64,000 nucleotides of DNA from Colwellia sp. Arc7-635 (GTDB lineage: Bacteria; Pseudomonadota; Gammaproteobacteria; Enterobacterales; Alteromonadaceae), in the NCBI RefSeq assembly GCF_003971255.1, contig NZ_CP034660.1, forward strand, positions 1,984,001 through 2,048,000, written 5' to 3'. The translations under genes were made by a program, and so were the position numbers. The notes beneath the pieces are model-generated. The model had not been told where the DNA came from and did no database searches. It saw only the letters and a list, made by a program, of their open reading frames with translations. This document shows positions 31,621-40,817 of the stretch, one piece after another. Within the stretch, counting starts at the first letter, position 1. Each line of letters opens with the position of its first letter.

Positions 31621-31647
31621 CCTGCATTTTCAAGTGGCTTGGGTATA
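31621..31647. repeat. Solo end of the 315-bp palindromic element
   Basis: These 27 bases match 29953-29979, the right end of the palindromic element, at 26 positions, including the terminal TTCAAGTGGCTTGGGTATA. No matching left end lies nearby, so this is a truncated relic or an end-derived insertion. Confidence 0.75.
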
Positions 31648-31660
31648 ACCTTCGTTATTC

Positions 31661-31696
31661 ATAAGCACTTAATTATTTATAAGTACTTAATTATAC
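31661..31696. repeat. 18-bp tandem duplication
   Basis: ATAAGCACTTAATTATTT (31661-31678) is followed directly by ATAAGTACTTAATTATAC (31679-31696), 15 of 18 identical. It sits ahead of the EamA transporter gene. It could be paired regulator half-sites or simple slippage. Confidence 0.6.
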
Positions 31697-31808
31697 AGAG
31701 CAATAAGCGTTATAAAAAATCTATTGGGCATTATTGTACCAATAACGATGTAATGACTGTTTAGCCATTATGTACGCATCACTTTCTATTAAACAGGAGA
31801 TCAAAGCT

Positions 31809-32699
31809 ATGCCTATTTCAGTGGCATATTTAGCCGTTGTCATTATCTGGTCGACAACACCACTAGGTATAGTTTGGAGCAGTGAAAGTGTTAATCCGAC
31901 CTTAGCTGTTTTGTTGCGTATGATCATCGCTATCGTGCCAGGCATAATCATCATCAAATTAGCTAAAATAGATTTACCTTGGACAGCTCAGGCTCGAAAG
32001 ATATATATGTATTCAAGTATTGGTGTTTTTGGCGGCATGTTATTTTCTTATTTATCCGCGCGTTACCTATCATCTGGCTTGATGTCACTGATCTTTGGTT
32101 TATCTCCTATACTTTCAGGTCTGCTTGCGCAGAAAATACTTCGAGAGCCAAAATTTACGAAAGTAAAAAAGTTAGCACTGAGCATTGCGCTATCTGGCTT
32201 ATTTGTCGTCTGCTTTGACCGAATATCACTTGATGAGGGTAGTATTATCGGCATCGGGTTTATTCTACTTGGTGTGTTTTTCTTTAGTATTAGTGGTGTG
32301 ATGGTGAAAAGTGTCGACATCGATATTCACCCGTTAGCGACGACGATCGGCGCATTAACATTTAGCTTACCATTATTTGCACTGGCTTGGTTTTTAGTAG
32401 ACGGCACATTACCTTATCAGCAATGGCAAGCACGTTCGCTTTTGGCAATTGTCTATTTGGGCATATTTGGCTCACTGGTGGGGTTTTTAGCTTACTTTTT
32501 TATCTTGCAAAAACTCAGAGCGAGTTCAGTGGCACTTATCACCATGATGACACCGGTTTTTGCCTTATATTTAGGTGCAGTGCTAAATAATGAGCAAGTT
32601 AGTTTACATCTAGTTTTTGGCGCATTATTGGTAATGTCAGGTTTATCACTTTATATATGGGGTGGAAAATTAACAGGACTGGGAAGAAAAGCTATTTAG
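31809..32699 (+). CDS. EamA-family (DMT) transporter
   Basis: A membrane protein of ten predicted helices made of two EamA repeats, as in drug/metabolite exporters. I choose ATG 31809 because AGGAGA (31795-31800) is eight bases upstream and the first helix (MPISVAYLAVVIIWSTTPLG) starts at once, as usual for this family; an earlier ATG at 31770 would add 13 residues. Helices continue through LMSLIFGLSPILSGLLAQKIL in the first repeat and LRASSVALITMMTPVFALYLG in the second. The substrate is unknown. Confidence 0.88.
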   Translation: MPISVAYLAVVIIWSTTPLGIVWSSESVNPTLAVLLRMIIAIVPGIIIIKLAKIDLPWTAQARKIYMYSSIGVFGGMLFSYLSARYLSSGLMSLIFGLSPILSGLLAQKILREPKFTKVKKLALSIALSGLFVVCFDRISLDEGSIIGIGFILLGVFFFSISGVMVKSVDIDIHPLATTIGALTFSLPLFALAWFLVDGTLPYQQWQARSLLAIVYLGIFGSLVGFLAYFFILQKLRASSVALITMMTPVFALYLGAVLNNEQVSLHLVFGALLVMSGLSLYIWGGKLTGLGRKAI

Positions 32700-32765
32700 A
32701 AGCTACAGGTCGCATTGTTAAAATGAGTCCATTATTTCAATTGCCATCAAGACAATTTTTTAAAA

Positions 32766-32800
32766 TAAAAAGCCAACTGAAATTTCAGCTGGCTTTCTTT
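32766..32800. terminator. Bidirectional terminator between transporter and DUF885 genes
   Basis: AAAGCCAACTGAAA (32769-32782) and TTTCAGCTGGCTTT (32783-32796) form a stem with one mismatch between the converging genes, with A and T tracts on the two sides. Confidence 0.75.
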
Positions 32801-32816
32801 CTTACAGTGTTAAAGA

Positions 32817-34667
32817 TTAAAGATTTTTAGCAATATAATCGTTAACCATATCTTCGAGTACGTTAAGTGGTACTGCGCCATTGGTTAGCACCACATCGTG
32901 AAATTGACGAATATCAAATTTATCACCTAATTGCTCTTTGGCTTTTGCACGCAGTTGAACAATTTTCAACATACCAATTTTATATGCTGTCGCTTGTGAT
33001 GGCATAACAACGTGGCGCTCGACCATTTTTATTGCATCAGACTCTGCGTTAGGCGTATTGTTAACGTAATATTTTATACCTTGCGCACGATCCCATTTTT
33101 TATTATGAATGCCGGTATCAACCACTAAGCGACAAGCGCGCCATAATTCCATCGCTAAACGACCAAAATCTGAGTAAGGGTCTTGATAAAAGCCAATTTC
33201 TTTTGGGATCATTTCAGAATATAAACCCCAGCCTTCACTGTAAGCGGTGTAACCACCAAATTTTCTGAACTTTGGAATACCTTCTAATTCTTGTTTTAAG
33301 GCTATTTGCATATGGTGACCTGGAATACCTTCATGATATGCCAATGCTTCCATTTGATAGCTTGGCATTGCCGCCATATCATAAAGGTTTGCGTAGTAAA
33401 TCCCTGGGCGTGAACCATCAGGAGCGGGTTGTTGGTAAAATGCTTTACCCGCTGACTTTTCTCTAAAGGCTTCAACTTTTTTAACTTTTAAATCCGCTTT
33501 AGGTTTAGTGATAAATAGTTGATCAAGCTCACCTTTCATGGTGTTAATGATTTCAGTTGCTTCGGTTAAGTAGCGTTCGCGGCCTGCATCATCACCGGCA
33601 TAATAAAACTGTGGGTCATGACGCATAAATTGAAAAAATTCATTTAAAGTGCCTTTAAAAGCGACTTTTTTCATAATGATGCGCATTTCATTATGTATAC
33701 GTTTGACTTCATCTAAGCCAATTTGATGAATTTCATCAGCGGTTAAGTCGGTGGTTGTGGTGCGTTTTAAAGCGTTGTTATAAAAAGCATCACCTTGCGG
33801 TAGTTTCCAAGCACCGTCGGTATTATCAGCTTTTGTTTCAAGCTCGGTCAGGTAACTCACTAACTGCTGATAACCCGTTTTGAATTCGTTGGTTAATGCT
33901 TGGTTCAATGCCTTCGTTAAGGCCTGTTTTTCATTGTCAGATACATCTAATTTAGCGATTTTTTGCTTAAAGTCAGCATATAGAGTGCTGTCAGCATTAC
34001 TATCAAAAGGTGCGCCAACAATGAGATTTTTAGCATCACGAATAACATGACCAAAAACAAATTTAGGCGCAATAATACCTTTTTCTTCTCTGATGCGAAG
34101 TTGCTCGATGAGTTGCTCAAGTAATAGCTTTGAGTTTTTCACACGAGCAATATAGTCATATGCCTCTTTGGTATTCTTAATGCTATGTTGGTTGATCAAC
34201 AGCGCTGGTATTTGTGAATGTATACCAAACATTTGGTTAACCGGATAGTTATGATGACGCCAAGAGTAATCCGCTATTTGTTGCTCTAGTTTTTGCGATA
34301 ATAATTTGTAGCTAAGTTTTGTCTGCTTATCGAGGTTATTAACATTGATAACTTGAATGCGTTGAAGTGCTTCTTTAGCAAAAGCGAGTTCCTTAGCACT
34401 GTTTTGCTCGGAAAGGTCTTGCCATTTATCATAATCAATTTTAATGCCAAGATAGGTTTGTCTAACCGGATTACGGTTAACACCTTCCATAAAAATAGCG
34501 TCAAATAATTCATTTGCTGCTTGAGAAGCGACAACGCTATTTTCTGATGTAATTGCAGATGGCAGTGTTTTATCTGTGCTAGTAACTTGTGTTGCGCTTT
34601 GGTTACTGCAGGCAACTGATAATACAGCTGAAATAGAGATGACGATAAGTGATTTTTTGAAGGTCAT
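32817..34667 (-). CDS. DUF885-family lipoprotein, putative metallopeptidase
   Basis: The 616-residue protein starts with a lipoprotein signal peptide (lipobox L-S-V-A-C, Cys20). The rest is a mainly helical DUF885 domain. HEGIPGHH at residues 445-452 is an extended HExxGH-like zinc motif and a downstream Glu in AYSEGWGLYSE (about 475-485) fits the third ligand, so metallopeptidase activity is expected from the family. Lipidation suggests a periplasmic location attached to a membrane. It is a single-gene unit. Confidence 0.88.
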   Translation of the reverse strand: MTFKKSLIVISISAVLSVACSNQSATQVTSTDKTLPSAITSENSVVASQAANELFDAIFMEGVNRNPVRQTYLGIKIDYDKWQDLSEQNSAKELAFAKEALQRIQVINVNNLDKQTKLSYKLLSQKLEQQIADYSWRHHNYPVNQMFGIHSQIPALLINQHSIKNTKEAYDYIARVKNSKLLLEQLIEQLRIREEKGIIAPKFVFGHVIRDAKNLIVGAPFDSNADSTLYADFKQKIAKLDVSDNEKQALTKALNQALTNEFKTGYQQLVSYLTELETKADNTDGAWKLPQGDAFYNNALKRTTTTDLTADEIHQIGLDEVKRIHNEMRIIMKKVAFKGTLNEFFQFMRHDPQFYYAGDDAGRERYLTEATEIINTMKGELDQLFITKPKADLKVKKVEAFREKSAGKAFYQQPAPDGSRPGIYYANLYDMAAMPSYQMEALAYHEGIPGHHMQIALKQELEGIPKFRKFGGYTAYSEGWGLYSEMIPKEIGFYQDPYSDFGRLAMELWRACRLVVDTGIHNKKWDRAQGIKYYVNNTPNAESDAIKMVERHVVMPSQATAYKIGMLKIVQLRAKAKEQLGDKFDIRQFHDVVLTNGAVPLNVLEDMVNDYIAKNL

Positions 34668-34862
34668 ACTGATATCCTATGTTAATTTATGCACTATTTT
34701 GCCGTTATTATGCACTTATGATCAAGCTCACAGCGCTAAGTTGTTGCTTTTATGGGGTAGCTTTCAGTTGACTGTTAATAATATCAAAGAGTGACCTTGG
34801 GCTTTAACTAATTAATCAACTTGCTATAGTAATGGCATGTCCTAGATAAATGTTCACGTTTG

Positions 34863-35348
34863 ATGCCTGAAATTAATAAAGATGTTACGGGGAAAAACTC
34901 TGTTAAAAATAGCACTGCTATTGTTCGTTTTCGCCAAGCCAGTTTTAATGATCGACTTTTTCTTTTAAAGTTGCGTAAAGTATCAATGACTGAACATTTA
35001 TCTAACGCGGGTATTGAGCTTGATGATAGCGCACACATGCAACGCGTTGACGAGTATTTTTCTGATTCGCAAATTATTTGCTATCAAGAACGTGCGATTG
35101 GGCTCATAAAGTTAGGGCAATTTCCTCATAAAATTCATATCCGGCAGTTTCAATTATTGCCGCAATATCATGGTTTAGGTATCGGTAGTAAAGTACTTGA
35201 ATTATTAAAGCGTAAAGCGCGCGAGCGACAACTCGCTATCAGCTTAAATGTGCTATTAAACAATCCTGCGAAAGAATTATATTTACGCCATGGCTTTATT
35301 ATTACAGGGGAGAATGAGCTCGAATATGCTATGCATTGGTCAGGTTGA
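34863..35348 (+). CDS. GNAT-family N-acetyltransferase
   Basis: A GNAT fold of about 161 residues. The N-terminal part (FRQASFNDRLFLLKLRKVSM) is the usual first strand and helices, and the acetyl-CoA pyrophosphate loop reads QYHGLGIGSKVLELL, a good Q/RxxGxG/A match. The C-terminal NNPAKELYLRHGFIITGENE is the standard end of the fold. Start is ATG 34863, preceded directly by an in-frame TTG. The substrate (small molecule or protein N-terminus) cannot be told. Confidence 0.88.
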   Translation: MPEINKDVTGKNSVKNSTAIVRFRQASFNDRLFLLKLRKVSMTEHLSNAGIELDDSAHMQRVDEYFSDSQIICYQERAIGLIKLGQFPHKIHIRQFQLLPQYHGLGIGSKVLELLKRKARERQLAISLNVLLNNPAKELYLRHGFIITGENELEYAMHWSG

Positions 35349-35395
35349 CCTTTAGTGTTATTTTAACAAATGACACTTGTGAGCCAAAGCTACTT

Positions 35396-35446
35396 TGCTT
35401 CACTTCACTTCACTTTACTTTACTTCTCTTTACTTTAATGTACTTT
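35396..35446. repeat. ACTTC/ACTTT pentamer-rich repeat
   Basis: A stretch of about 50 bases made of repeating CACTTC, ACTTT and CTTTACTT units lies between the GNAT gene and a terminator. It is a degenerate simple repeat in non-coding sequence, with no evident role. Confidence 0.6.
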
Positions 35447-35454
35447 GCCTAATA

Positions 35455-35488
35455 AAAAATCCAGCGTATGTTATTACGCTGGATTTTC
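35455..35488. terminator. Bidirectional terminator between GNAT and M28 genes
   Basis: AAAATCCAGCGTA (35456-35468) pairs perfectly with TACGCTGGATTTT (35475-35487), loop of six. It lies between converging genes and suits both strands. Confidence 0.85.
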
Positions 35489-35621
35489 AAGAAGAACAAA
35501 CACATTTTCTGAGTCTTTAGGCCATAGCGCTCTAGTTGAGCTGCTTGTCCTCACGTTTACAATGTCAGGCATGCATGGCACTCAGTAGGTCACTGAATCG
35601 ACATTTTCTGTAAACCTGTAT

Positions 35622-36983
35622 TTAATAAATCTTGCCTTGGGCACGCACTTGTTCTTTATCAATGCGTGTAGGTGTCACCGTGCCATCAACTAGTGATTGT
35701 GTTGCTGTGGCTAGCGACTCAATTACCTTGTGCATAGAAGTTAAGTCCAAGCTGCTAATGTCGTCACTGGTTTGATGATAGTGTTGATCTTTATCGAGTT
35801 GAGTGCTGCTAAAGCTATGAGCAGGTACACCCAAGCGCGCTAATGTGGCGTTGTCAGAGCGGTAAAACAAGCCTTGCTCTGGATAAGGGTCTTGGTATAT
35901 TTGTGTATCAAGAGCGACAAGCTTTTCGTTCAGTAAAGCACCTAAATTTGAGCGTTCCATACCCGTCATCCACACAGTACCCGCGCCAAACTTTGATGGC
36001 TTACCAATCATTTCAATATTGATCATGGCAACTACGTCATCGGGATCAAGCTGTTGAGAAAAGTACTTTGAACCAAAACCCCCAATCTCTTCTGCCGTGA
36101 AGGCGCTGAACATCAAGGTGCGTTTATTACTACCTTTGTCAGCATAGTATTGCGCTAAATTTAATATTGCTGTGGTGCCAGAAGCATCGTCATCAGCACC
36201 GTTATATATTTTCTTCCCATCTTCAGTCATACCTAAATGGTCATAATGCGACGAATATAAAACGATTTCATCTGCTCGTTCAGTTCCTGGTAATACGGCA
36301 ACAACATTGGTCAACGATTGTTCGGTAATTTCAGCACTGGCTTTAACTGTGTAAGTTTCAAGTTCGCTTTCATCACTTAATACCATGACAATCGCCCCAC
36401 GATGCTGGAGTGAAAGCTTAGTTAAACCGCGATTAAAATACCCCTGATAAGCGTTAAATGCTTTTTCATGCTTACTGTTGATAATGACTAAATGTTGACC
36501 ACCACTTTGGTTTAACTGCGTTAACGTTTTTCTCATATCATCATTTGCGCCAACAATATGGGTTTTAGCATTACCTTGTTGCCAATTTAGCTTTTCGATG
36601 GTGGTCGCGATAGCTAAGTGGTCAGGGTTAATTTCTTGACCATTTAACGTCACACTGAGTGTTTTTGACTTAATTTGATTTACTGTAAACTTCTGTAAAA
36701 AAAGAGCAGGATTTTTAGTCGTCGTAGTCGCTTTTAATGGCTGTAAACCAATATCAGCAAAGCGCTGTGCGAGGAAGTTTGCTGCTTGGTCAATTTCAGT
36801 ACTAAAGCTTGCGCGACCTTTTAAATCATCACCAGCTAAATAAGTAATGTCTGATATCACTTGTTCTTTTGAGATAATTTCTGCAATGCTAGGAAATGAA
36901 CTCGTGATCGTAAGTGCCGTCAACAGTGCCGTTAGTTTGAAATTACGGTTAATTTTATTATTTGAATTTATTTTTTTTATCAT
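35622..36983 (-). CDS. M28-family metallopeptidase (exported)
   Basis: The 453-residue product has a signal peptide (hydrophobic to about residue 34), a PA-type insert (residues 110-225) and an M28 catalytic domain. Metal ligands fit the family: SSHYDHLG with His246/Asp248, NGADDDASGT with Asp264-266, AEEIGGFGSKYF with catalytic Glu298-Glu299, and the final His in HYHQTSDD. The usual NxDMIG reads NIEMIG, a Glu at the expected ligand position, conservative but unusual. Extracellular or periplasmic aminopeptidase activity is inferred. Confidence 0.88.
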   Translation of the reverse strand: MIKKINSNNKINRNFKLTALLTALTITSSFPSIAEIISKEQVISDITYLAGDDLKGRASFSTEIDQAANFLAQRFADIGLQPLKATTTTKNPALFLQKFTVNQIKSKTLSVTLNGQEINPDHLAIATTIEKLNWQQGNAKTHIVGANDDMRKTLTQLNQSGGQHLVIINSKHEKAFNAYQGYFNRGLTKLSLQHRGAIVMVLSDESELETYTVKASAEITEQSLTNVVAVLPGTERADEIVLYSSHYDHLGMTEDGKKIYNGADDDASGTTAILNLAQYYADKGSNKRTLMFSAFTAEEIGGFGSKYFSQQLDPDDVVAMINIEMIGKPSKFGAGTVWMTGMERSNLGALLNEKLVALDTQIYQDPYPEQGLFYRSDNATLARLGVPAHSFSSTQLDKDQHYHQTSDDISSLDLTSMHKVIESLATATQSLVDGTVTPTRIDKEQVRAQGKIY

Positions 36984-37101
36984 AAGAGCAACATGTTTTT
37001 GATCTAAAAAGTTAATTTACTATTAAATATTTGCAATAAAAAATCAATAGTCTAGCGATTAGGTACACAACGAGTAACTGTATTTAATATGCGCTATGGC
37101 G

Positions 37102-37635
37102 TTATTTAAGTTTCGTTAACTCAATTAATAACGTTTGTTCGCCGCTAGTCAGCCAGAATTGACCGTCTTGTATGCTGACTTGAAACTCCATTGAACGATC
37201 CGCTAGTAACTCTAAAGCTTGTGAGGTTTCTTCGCTGAAACTTTCTATTGATAACTTACTGAATTGGTTCAGTTTACTTTTCGATTGCTGCCACCATGTA
37301 TCAACGCTACTGCCGAAGCAATAAAGTTTAACTTCCTGTGCGCGGTTACAGGCTTTTTTCAGACGTTTTTCATCAAGTTGGCCCAACTCAATCCAGAGTT
37401 CAATAACTTCGCTGTAATTTATACGCCAAATCGCGGCTTCGTCTTCATCACTTACACCTTTACCAAACTGTAAGTTTTCGCTGGCGTTTAGCACATAAGC
37501 AATAAGTCGGATCATCATACGACGGTCATTTTCAGAAGGATGCTGCGCTATGGTGAGCTGTATAGTGTCATAATAATTACGATCCATATCAGATAAATGG
37601 ATTGTTGCTTTATTAATGGTTGATTTTAAGGCCAT
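37102..37635 (-). CDS. yaeQ: YaeQ family protein
   Basis: The 177-residue product matches YaeQ (E. coli 181), a PD-(D/E)xK nuclease-fold protein of unknown cellular role, once linked to RfaH suppression. Visible family segments are the N-terminal MALKSTINKATIHLSDMDRN, then DEAAIWRINYSEVIELWIELGQ and RLKKACNRAQEVKLYCFGSSVDTWW in the core. It stands alone between the M28 peptidase and an intergenic gap. Confidence 0.92.
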   Translation of the reverse strand: MALKSTINKATIHLSDMDRNYYDTIQLTIAQHPSENDRRMMIRLIAYVLNASENLQFGKGVSDEDEAAIWRINYSEVIELWIELGQLDEKRLKKACNRAQEVKLYCFGSSVDTWWQQSKSKLNQFSKLSIESFSEETSQALELLADRSMEFQVSIQDGQFWLTSGEQTLLIELTKLK

Positions 37636-38033
37636 GGGTATTCAGAGTATTATTTTGAGTAATTAATTCAATATATTAACTTTTATTGCCTGAACGTGAC
37701 AGTAACTTATCTTAATTAGTCTTAATAACGTTATTAAAGCAACTAAATGTGGGCTCAATATGAGTCAAAGGTCCGTTAAATTGGTATATGCTTAAATCAT
37801 CTTGAGATCATGAAAATTACAATGACGAGATAGGGGGGCGTAATAGTGATGTATAGGGGATTAATGGTACTGATGTTCTTATATTAAAATCCACATAAGG
37901 TACTTTCATAGTTATTATCTTGATTATTGATATATTCTTGCTGAATGGTTGGCATAAATTGGATTAATTGAGCTGCTTTGCACATCGGTGGTAAACTCAA
38001 GTAATATATCTTTATTTACTGGAGTTTTTATTC
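37636..38033. other. Intergenic region, no gene seen
   Basis: About 400 bases lie between divergently transcribed yaeQ and the aminotransferase gene. It should hold both promoters. I see no supported ORF, no clear terminator and no repeat. Confidence 0.5.
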
Positions 38034-39161
38034 ATGGCTATTCAATCATTTAATCCCCCACAACGGACCTTAATGGGTCCTGGTCCTTCAGATGTTAGCC
38101 AACGCGTGTTAGCCGCTCTTGCTCGTCCAACTATTGGTCATTTGGACCCTGCCTTCATTGGTATGATGGATGAAGTTAAGCAACTTTTACAATATGCCTT
38201 TCAAACGTCTAATAGTAATACTATGGCTATTTCAGCGCCTGGCTCTGCGGGTATGGAAGCATGTTTTGTCAATTTAATTACTCCAGAAGATACTGTTGTT
38301 GTTTGTCGCAATGGCGTTTTTGGTGCTCGCATGATCGAGAACGTTAATCGCATTGGTGCCAAGCTAGTGATTGTTGATTCTCCTTGGGGTCGAGCAGTTG
38401 ACCCACAATTACTGGAAGATGCGCTGCACAAAAATCCACAAGCTAACTTTGTTGCTTTTGTACATGCAGAAACCTCAACAGGGGCACGTTCAGACGCTAA
38501 AACCTTATGTGAAATAGCAAAACGTCATCAGTGTTTAACTATTGTTGATGCGGTTACATCACTGGGCGGTAATGAACTGCGTGTTGATGATTGGGGAATT
38601 GATGCGGTATATTCGGGCAGTCAAAAATGTTTATCTTGTGTACCAGGGATTTCACCTGTCAGCTTTAGTGAGCAGGCGAGTGAAGTTATTAGTAATAGAA
38701 CTTTACCGGTACAAAGCTGGTTTTTAGATCAATCGCTTGTGATGGGCTATTGGTCTGGTACCGGTAAACGCGCCTACCACCATACTGCGCCTGTAAACTC
38801 TTTGTATGCCTTGCATGAATCATTATTGATGTTGCAACAAGAGGGCTTGGAAAATAGTTGGGCGAGACATCAAAAACAACACGATGCGTTGGCTAATGGC
38901 TTAACTAAACTGGGCTTAGAGTTCATCGTTCCTGAAAGCGAACGTTTACCGCAACTTAACTCAGTGTATATTCCAAAAGGTATTGATGACGCTAAAGTTA
39001 GACAATTTCTTTTACAAGAATATAACTTAGAAATTGGTGCAGGGCTTGGTCAATTTGCTGGTCAAGCGTGGCGAATTGGTTTGATGGGCTTTACTGCTCG
39101 AAGTGAAAATGTGGCTTTGTGTCTTGCGGCATTAGAAAGTGCATTCACTAAATTTAAATAA
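38034..39161 (+). CDS. Class V aminotransferase, alanine/serine-glyoxylate type
   Basis: The 375-residue PLP enzyme resembles alanine:glyoxylate and serine:glyoxylate aminotransferases. It starts with a RTLMGPGPSDVSQRVL segment, has the cofactor-binding SAPGSAGMEACFVNL, VDAVTSLGG and the Schiff-base lysine in YSGSQKCLS (Lys198). PGISPVSFS follows. Substrate preference cannot be told from sequence alone. It is a single-gene unit with a good terminator and a GGAG-like site before the ATG (CTGGAGTTTTTATTC). Confidence 0.9.
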   Translation: MAIQSFNPPQRTLMGPGPSDVSQRVLAALARPTIGHLDPAFIGMMDEVKQLLQYAFQTSNSNTMAISAPGSAGMEACFVNLITPEDTVVVCRNGVFGARMIENVNRIGAKLVIVDSPWGRAVDPQLLEDALHKNPQANFVAFVHAETSTGARSDAKTLCEIAKRHQCLTIVDAVTSLGGNELRVDDWGIDAVYSGSQKCLSCVPGISPVSFSEQASEVISNRTLPVQSWFLDQSLVMGYWSGTGKRAYHHTAPVNSLYALHESLLMLQQEGLENSWARHQKQHDALANGLTKLGLEFIVPESERLPQLNSVYIPKGIDDAKVRQFLLQEYNLEIGAGLGQFAGQAWRIGLMGFTARSENVALCLAALESAFTKFK

Positions 39162-39190
39162 ACTATTTCTTAATGCGTAGCGGTAAAATT

Positions 39191-39226
39191 AAAACGGCAT
39201 AATAAAATGATTATTATGCCGTTTTC
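39191..39226. terminator. Bidirectional terminator between aminotransferase and glyoxalase genes
   Basis: AAAACGGCATAATA (39191-39204) pairs perfectly with TATTATGCCGTTTT (39212-39225), loop of seven, between two converging genes. Confidence 0.88.
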
Positions 39227-39274
39227 GTTGCACACTGATTTTTCATAAACACACAGTGTAGCGAATATTTGTCT

Positions 39275-39694
39275 TTACCAGCTGCCTGTATTTTCCATAC
39301 TAGACCAAGGTTCTTGCGCTGCTAATCGCTCGCCTTTTTGTAGTAACTCTACGGAAACATTATCAGGCGATTTAACAAAAGCCATATGTCCACAACGTGG
39401 CGGTCGATTAATCGTGATACCTGCAGCCATTAGTTTTTCACATAATGCATAGATGTCATCAACTTCAAAGGCTAAATGGCCAAAATTTCTGCCGACGGTA
39501 TATTCTTCTTCCGAGCCCCAGTTATGAGTTAGCTCGATTTCTGCAGCGCCTAGCTCCGTCGCTAAAAAAATTAAGCTAAACTTGCCTTCAGGTACATCGA
39601 CACGACGAGTTTCTATAAGACCTAAATGTTTAACATAAAAGTCGAGTGATGCTTCAAGGTTACTAACACGAACCATAGTATGTAAAAATTTCAT
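39275..39694 (-). CDS. gloA: Lactoylglutathione lyase (glyoxalase I)
   Basis: A VOC-fold protein of 139 residues with the four glyoxalase I metal ligands in place: His5, Glu54, His73 and Glu116 (E. coli GloA His5, Glu56, His74, Glu122). It isomerises the hemithioacetal of methylglyoxal and glutathione. The sequence SLDFYVKHLGL near residues 16-26 and GHLAFEVDDI match the family. It converges on the aminotransferase. Other VOC enzymes are possible but the full ligand set supports GloA. Confidence 0.85.
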   Translation of the reverse strand: MKFLHTMVRVSNLEASLDFYVKHLGLIETRRVDVPEGKFSLIFLATELGAAEIELTHNWGSEEEYTVGRNFGHLAFEVDDIYALCEKLMAAGITINRPPRCGHMAFVKSPDNVSVELLQKGERLAAQEPWSSMENTGSW

Positions 39695-40262
39695 AGTGTA
39701 CTCATTAATTTTATCTGTAAATTGACATAAATCTTTCTAATGCAAGATCCATTCTGATATTTTCTAACCGTATATGCGCCGACTTTATAGCATAAGTCTA
39801 TGCTGATTCGTGGCTTAAATTTTTCAGTATCTGCATTACCTTAGCATGCTGACATTTCACTTATGGCAAGTTTATAGCCGTTAAATACGCGCTGAGTATC
39901 ATGATTCAAAGTAATCGAAAATCTATTTCTTATAAGATTAAAAAGGAAAAAATATTAACATATTTTTTGATAATAAACTGAATAGTTTATGTAATTAGCT
40001 TAACTTAAACGGCAAATGAATAGTTGCTACTCTAGCGGTCATGCAACCAGGTTAACTAATAAATTTACTAGCAAGGTTGAACGAATGTGAAAAGTACAGA
40101 TTGCCCTGAGATGATTATGTTGGTTTATGAATATTTGTGGGTCCTGATAAATAAAAATTATCAGGACGGGCATGATAACTTCTCGTTATCGCTAGAATAT
40201 AAAGCTAATTAATTATGTTTTAGAAGCTCCGGTAATGGGCTATATAGTCGAAGATCGACAAG
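39695..40262. other. Intergenic region upstream of gloA and the YjbR-like gene
   Basis: About 570 bases without a supported gene. One hairpin is listed at 40141-40167. A 40-codon reading frame from GTG 40087 ends at a TAA near 40210, but has no homology I recognise. The gloA promoter must lie at the left end. No integrase fragment is visible here. Confidence 0.45.
40141..40167. repeat. Perfect 10-bp hairpin
   Basis: GTCCTGATAA (40141-40150) and TTATCAGGAC (40158-40167) form a perfect stem with a seven-base A-rich loop. No T tract follows. It lies 95 bases before the YjbR-like gene, with no known role. Confidence 0.6.
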
Positions 40263-40603
40263 ATGAACTACAAAGCATTTAATAATTTCTGCCGCGAGCT
40301 GCCAGCGGCACCTATGTGATGCAATGGCATAATTCTCATGTATGGAAAGTCGGCGGAAAAGTTTTTGCTATAGGCGGATTAAAGGGGGAGCGAGGTAAAA
40401 ATGATAACCCAGCATTTATTTTTAAAACATCTGAACTTAACTTTTACTTTCTAAGTGAAATAACTGGCTATAAGCCTGCACCGTATTTTGCTTCTCGTGA
40501 AATGAAATGGACACAACACGACGAAAGCAACGATGATACTGATGACGACTATACATGTACTCGACAACACTATTTAGAAAAGGAGATTTTGTCTTCATTT
40601 TAA
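40263..40603 (+). pseudogene. MmcQ/YjbR-family protein, frameshifted as given
   Basis: Two overlapping frames together make one MmcQ/YjbR protein of about 113 residues. The first part reads MNYKAFNNFCRELPAAPM then a TGA at 40317-40319. The rest, TYVMQWHNSHVWKVGGKVFA onward to the TAA at 40603, is in the frame starting with ACC at 40310. The expected family sequence (LPATTYVVQW then VWKVGGKVFAIGG) spans the switch, so one base is missing (or two extra) near 40305-40312. It is a DNA-binding-like CyaY-fold domain of unknown role. It may be a true pseudogene or an assembly error. Confidence 0.75.
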
Positions 40604-40626
40604 CTTCCTTGGTTGGCTGTGTTTAT

Positions 40627-40817
40627 ATACAGTGTCAGGGTGTTTCCTCCCAAGTCAAGAAATGAGGTATGTTGCCTCATTTCGTCTAAAAACGAAAACA
40701 TTGTATTTACTGTAGCTAAGAGGTGGTATTAGCTGCAAGGATTTGTTATTAATATGTGAAATAAATAAGGTGGAAACTTTCTGGTAGGGAAAGAGGCAAG
40801 TTGCCTCCTATTAAATT
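40627..40817. other. Short palindromic segments before the cassette array
   Basis: GAAATGAGG/CCTCATTTC (about 40662-40686, loop of seven) and a GAGGCAA/TTGCCTC palindrome (about 40792-40806) occur here. No gene is supported. The stretch ends in the first cassette core site; whether it is a degenerate attC or an attI relic cannot be told. Confidence 0.4.

Larger units (their letters stand above)
31332..31808. other. Intergenic region with repeat fragments
   Basis: This divergent region holds the promoters of the methyltransferase (left) and the EamA transporter (right). It carries a solo end of the 315-bp palindromic element (31621-31647) and an 18-bp tandem duplication (31661-31696). No gene is supported. 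Confidence 0.5.
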
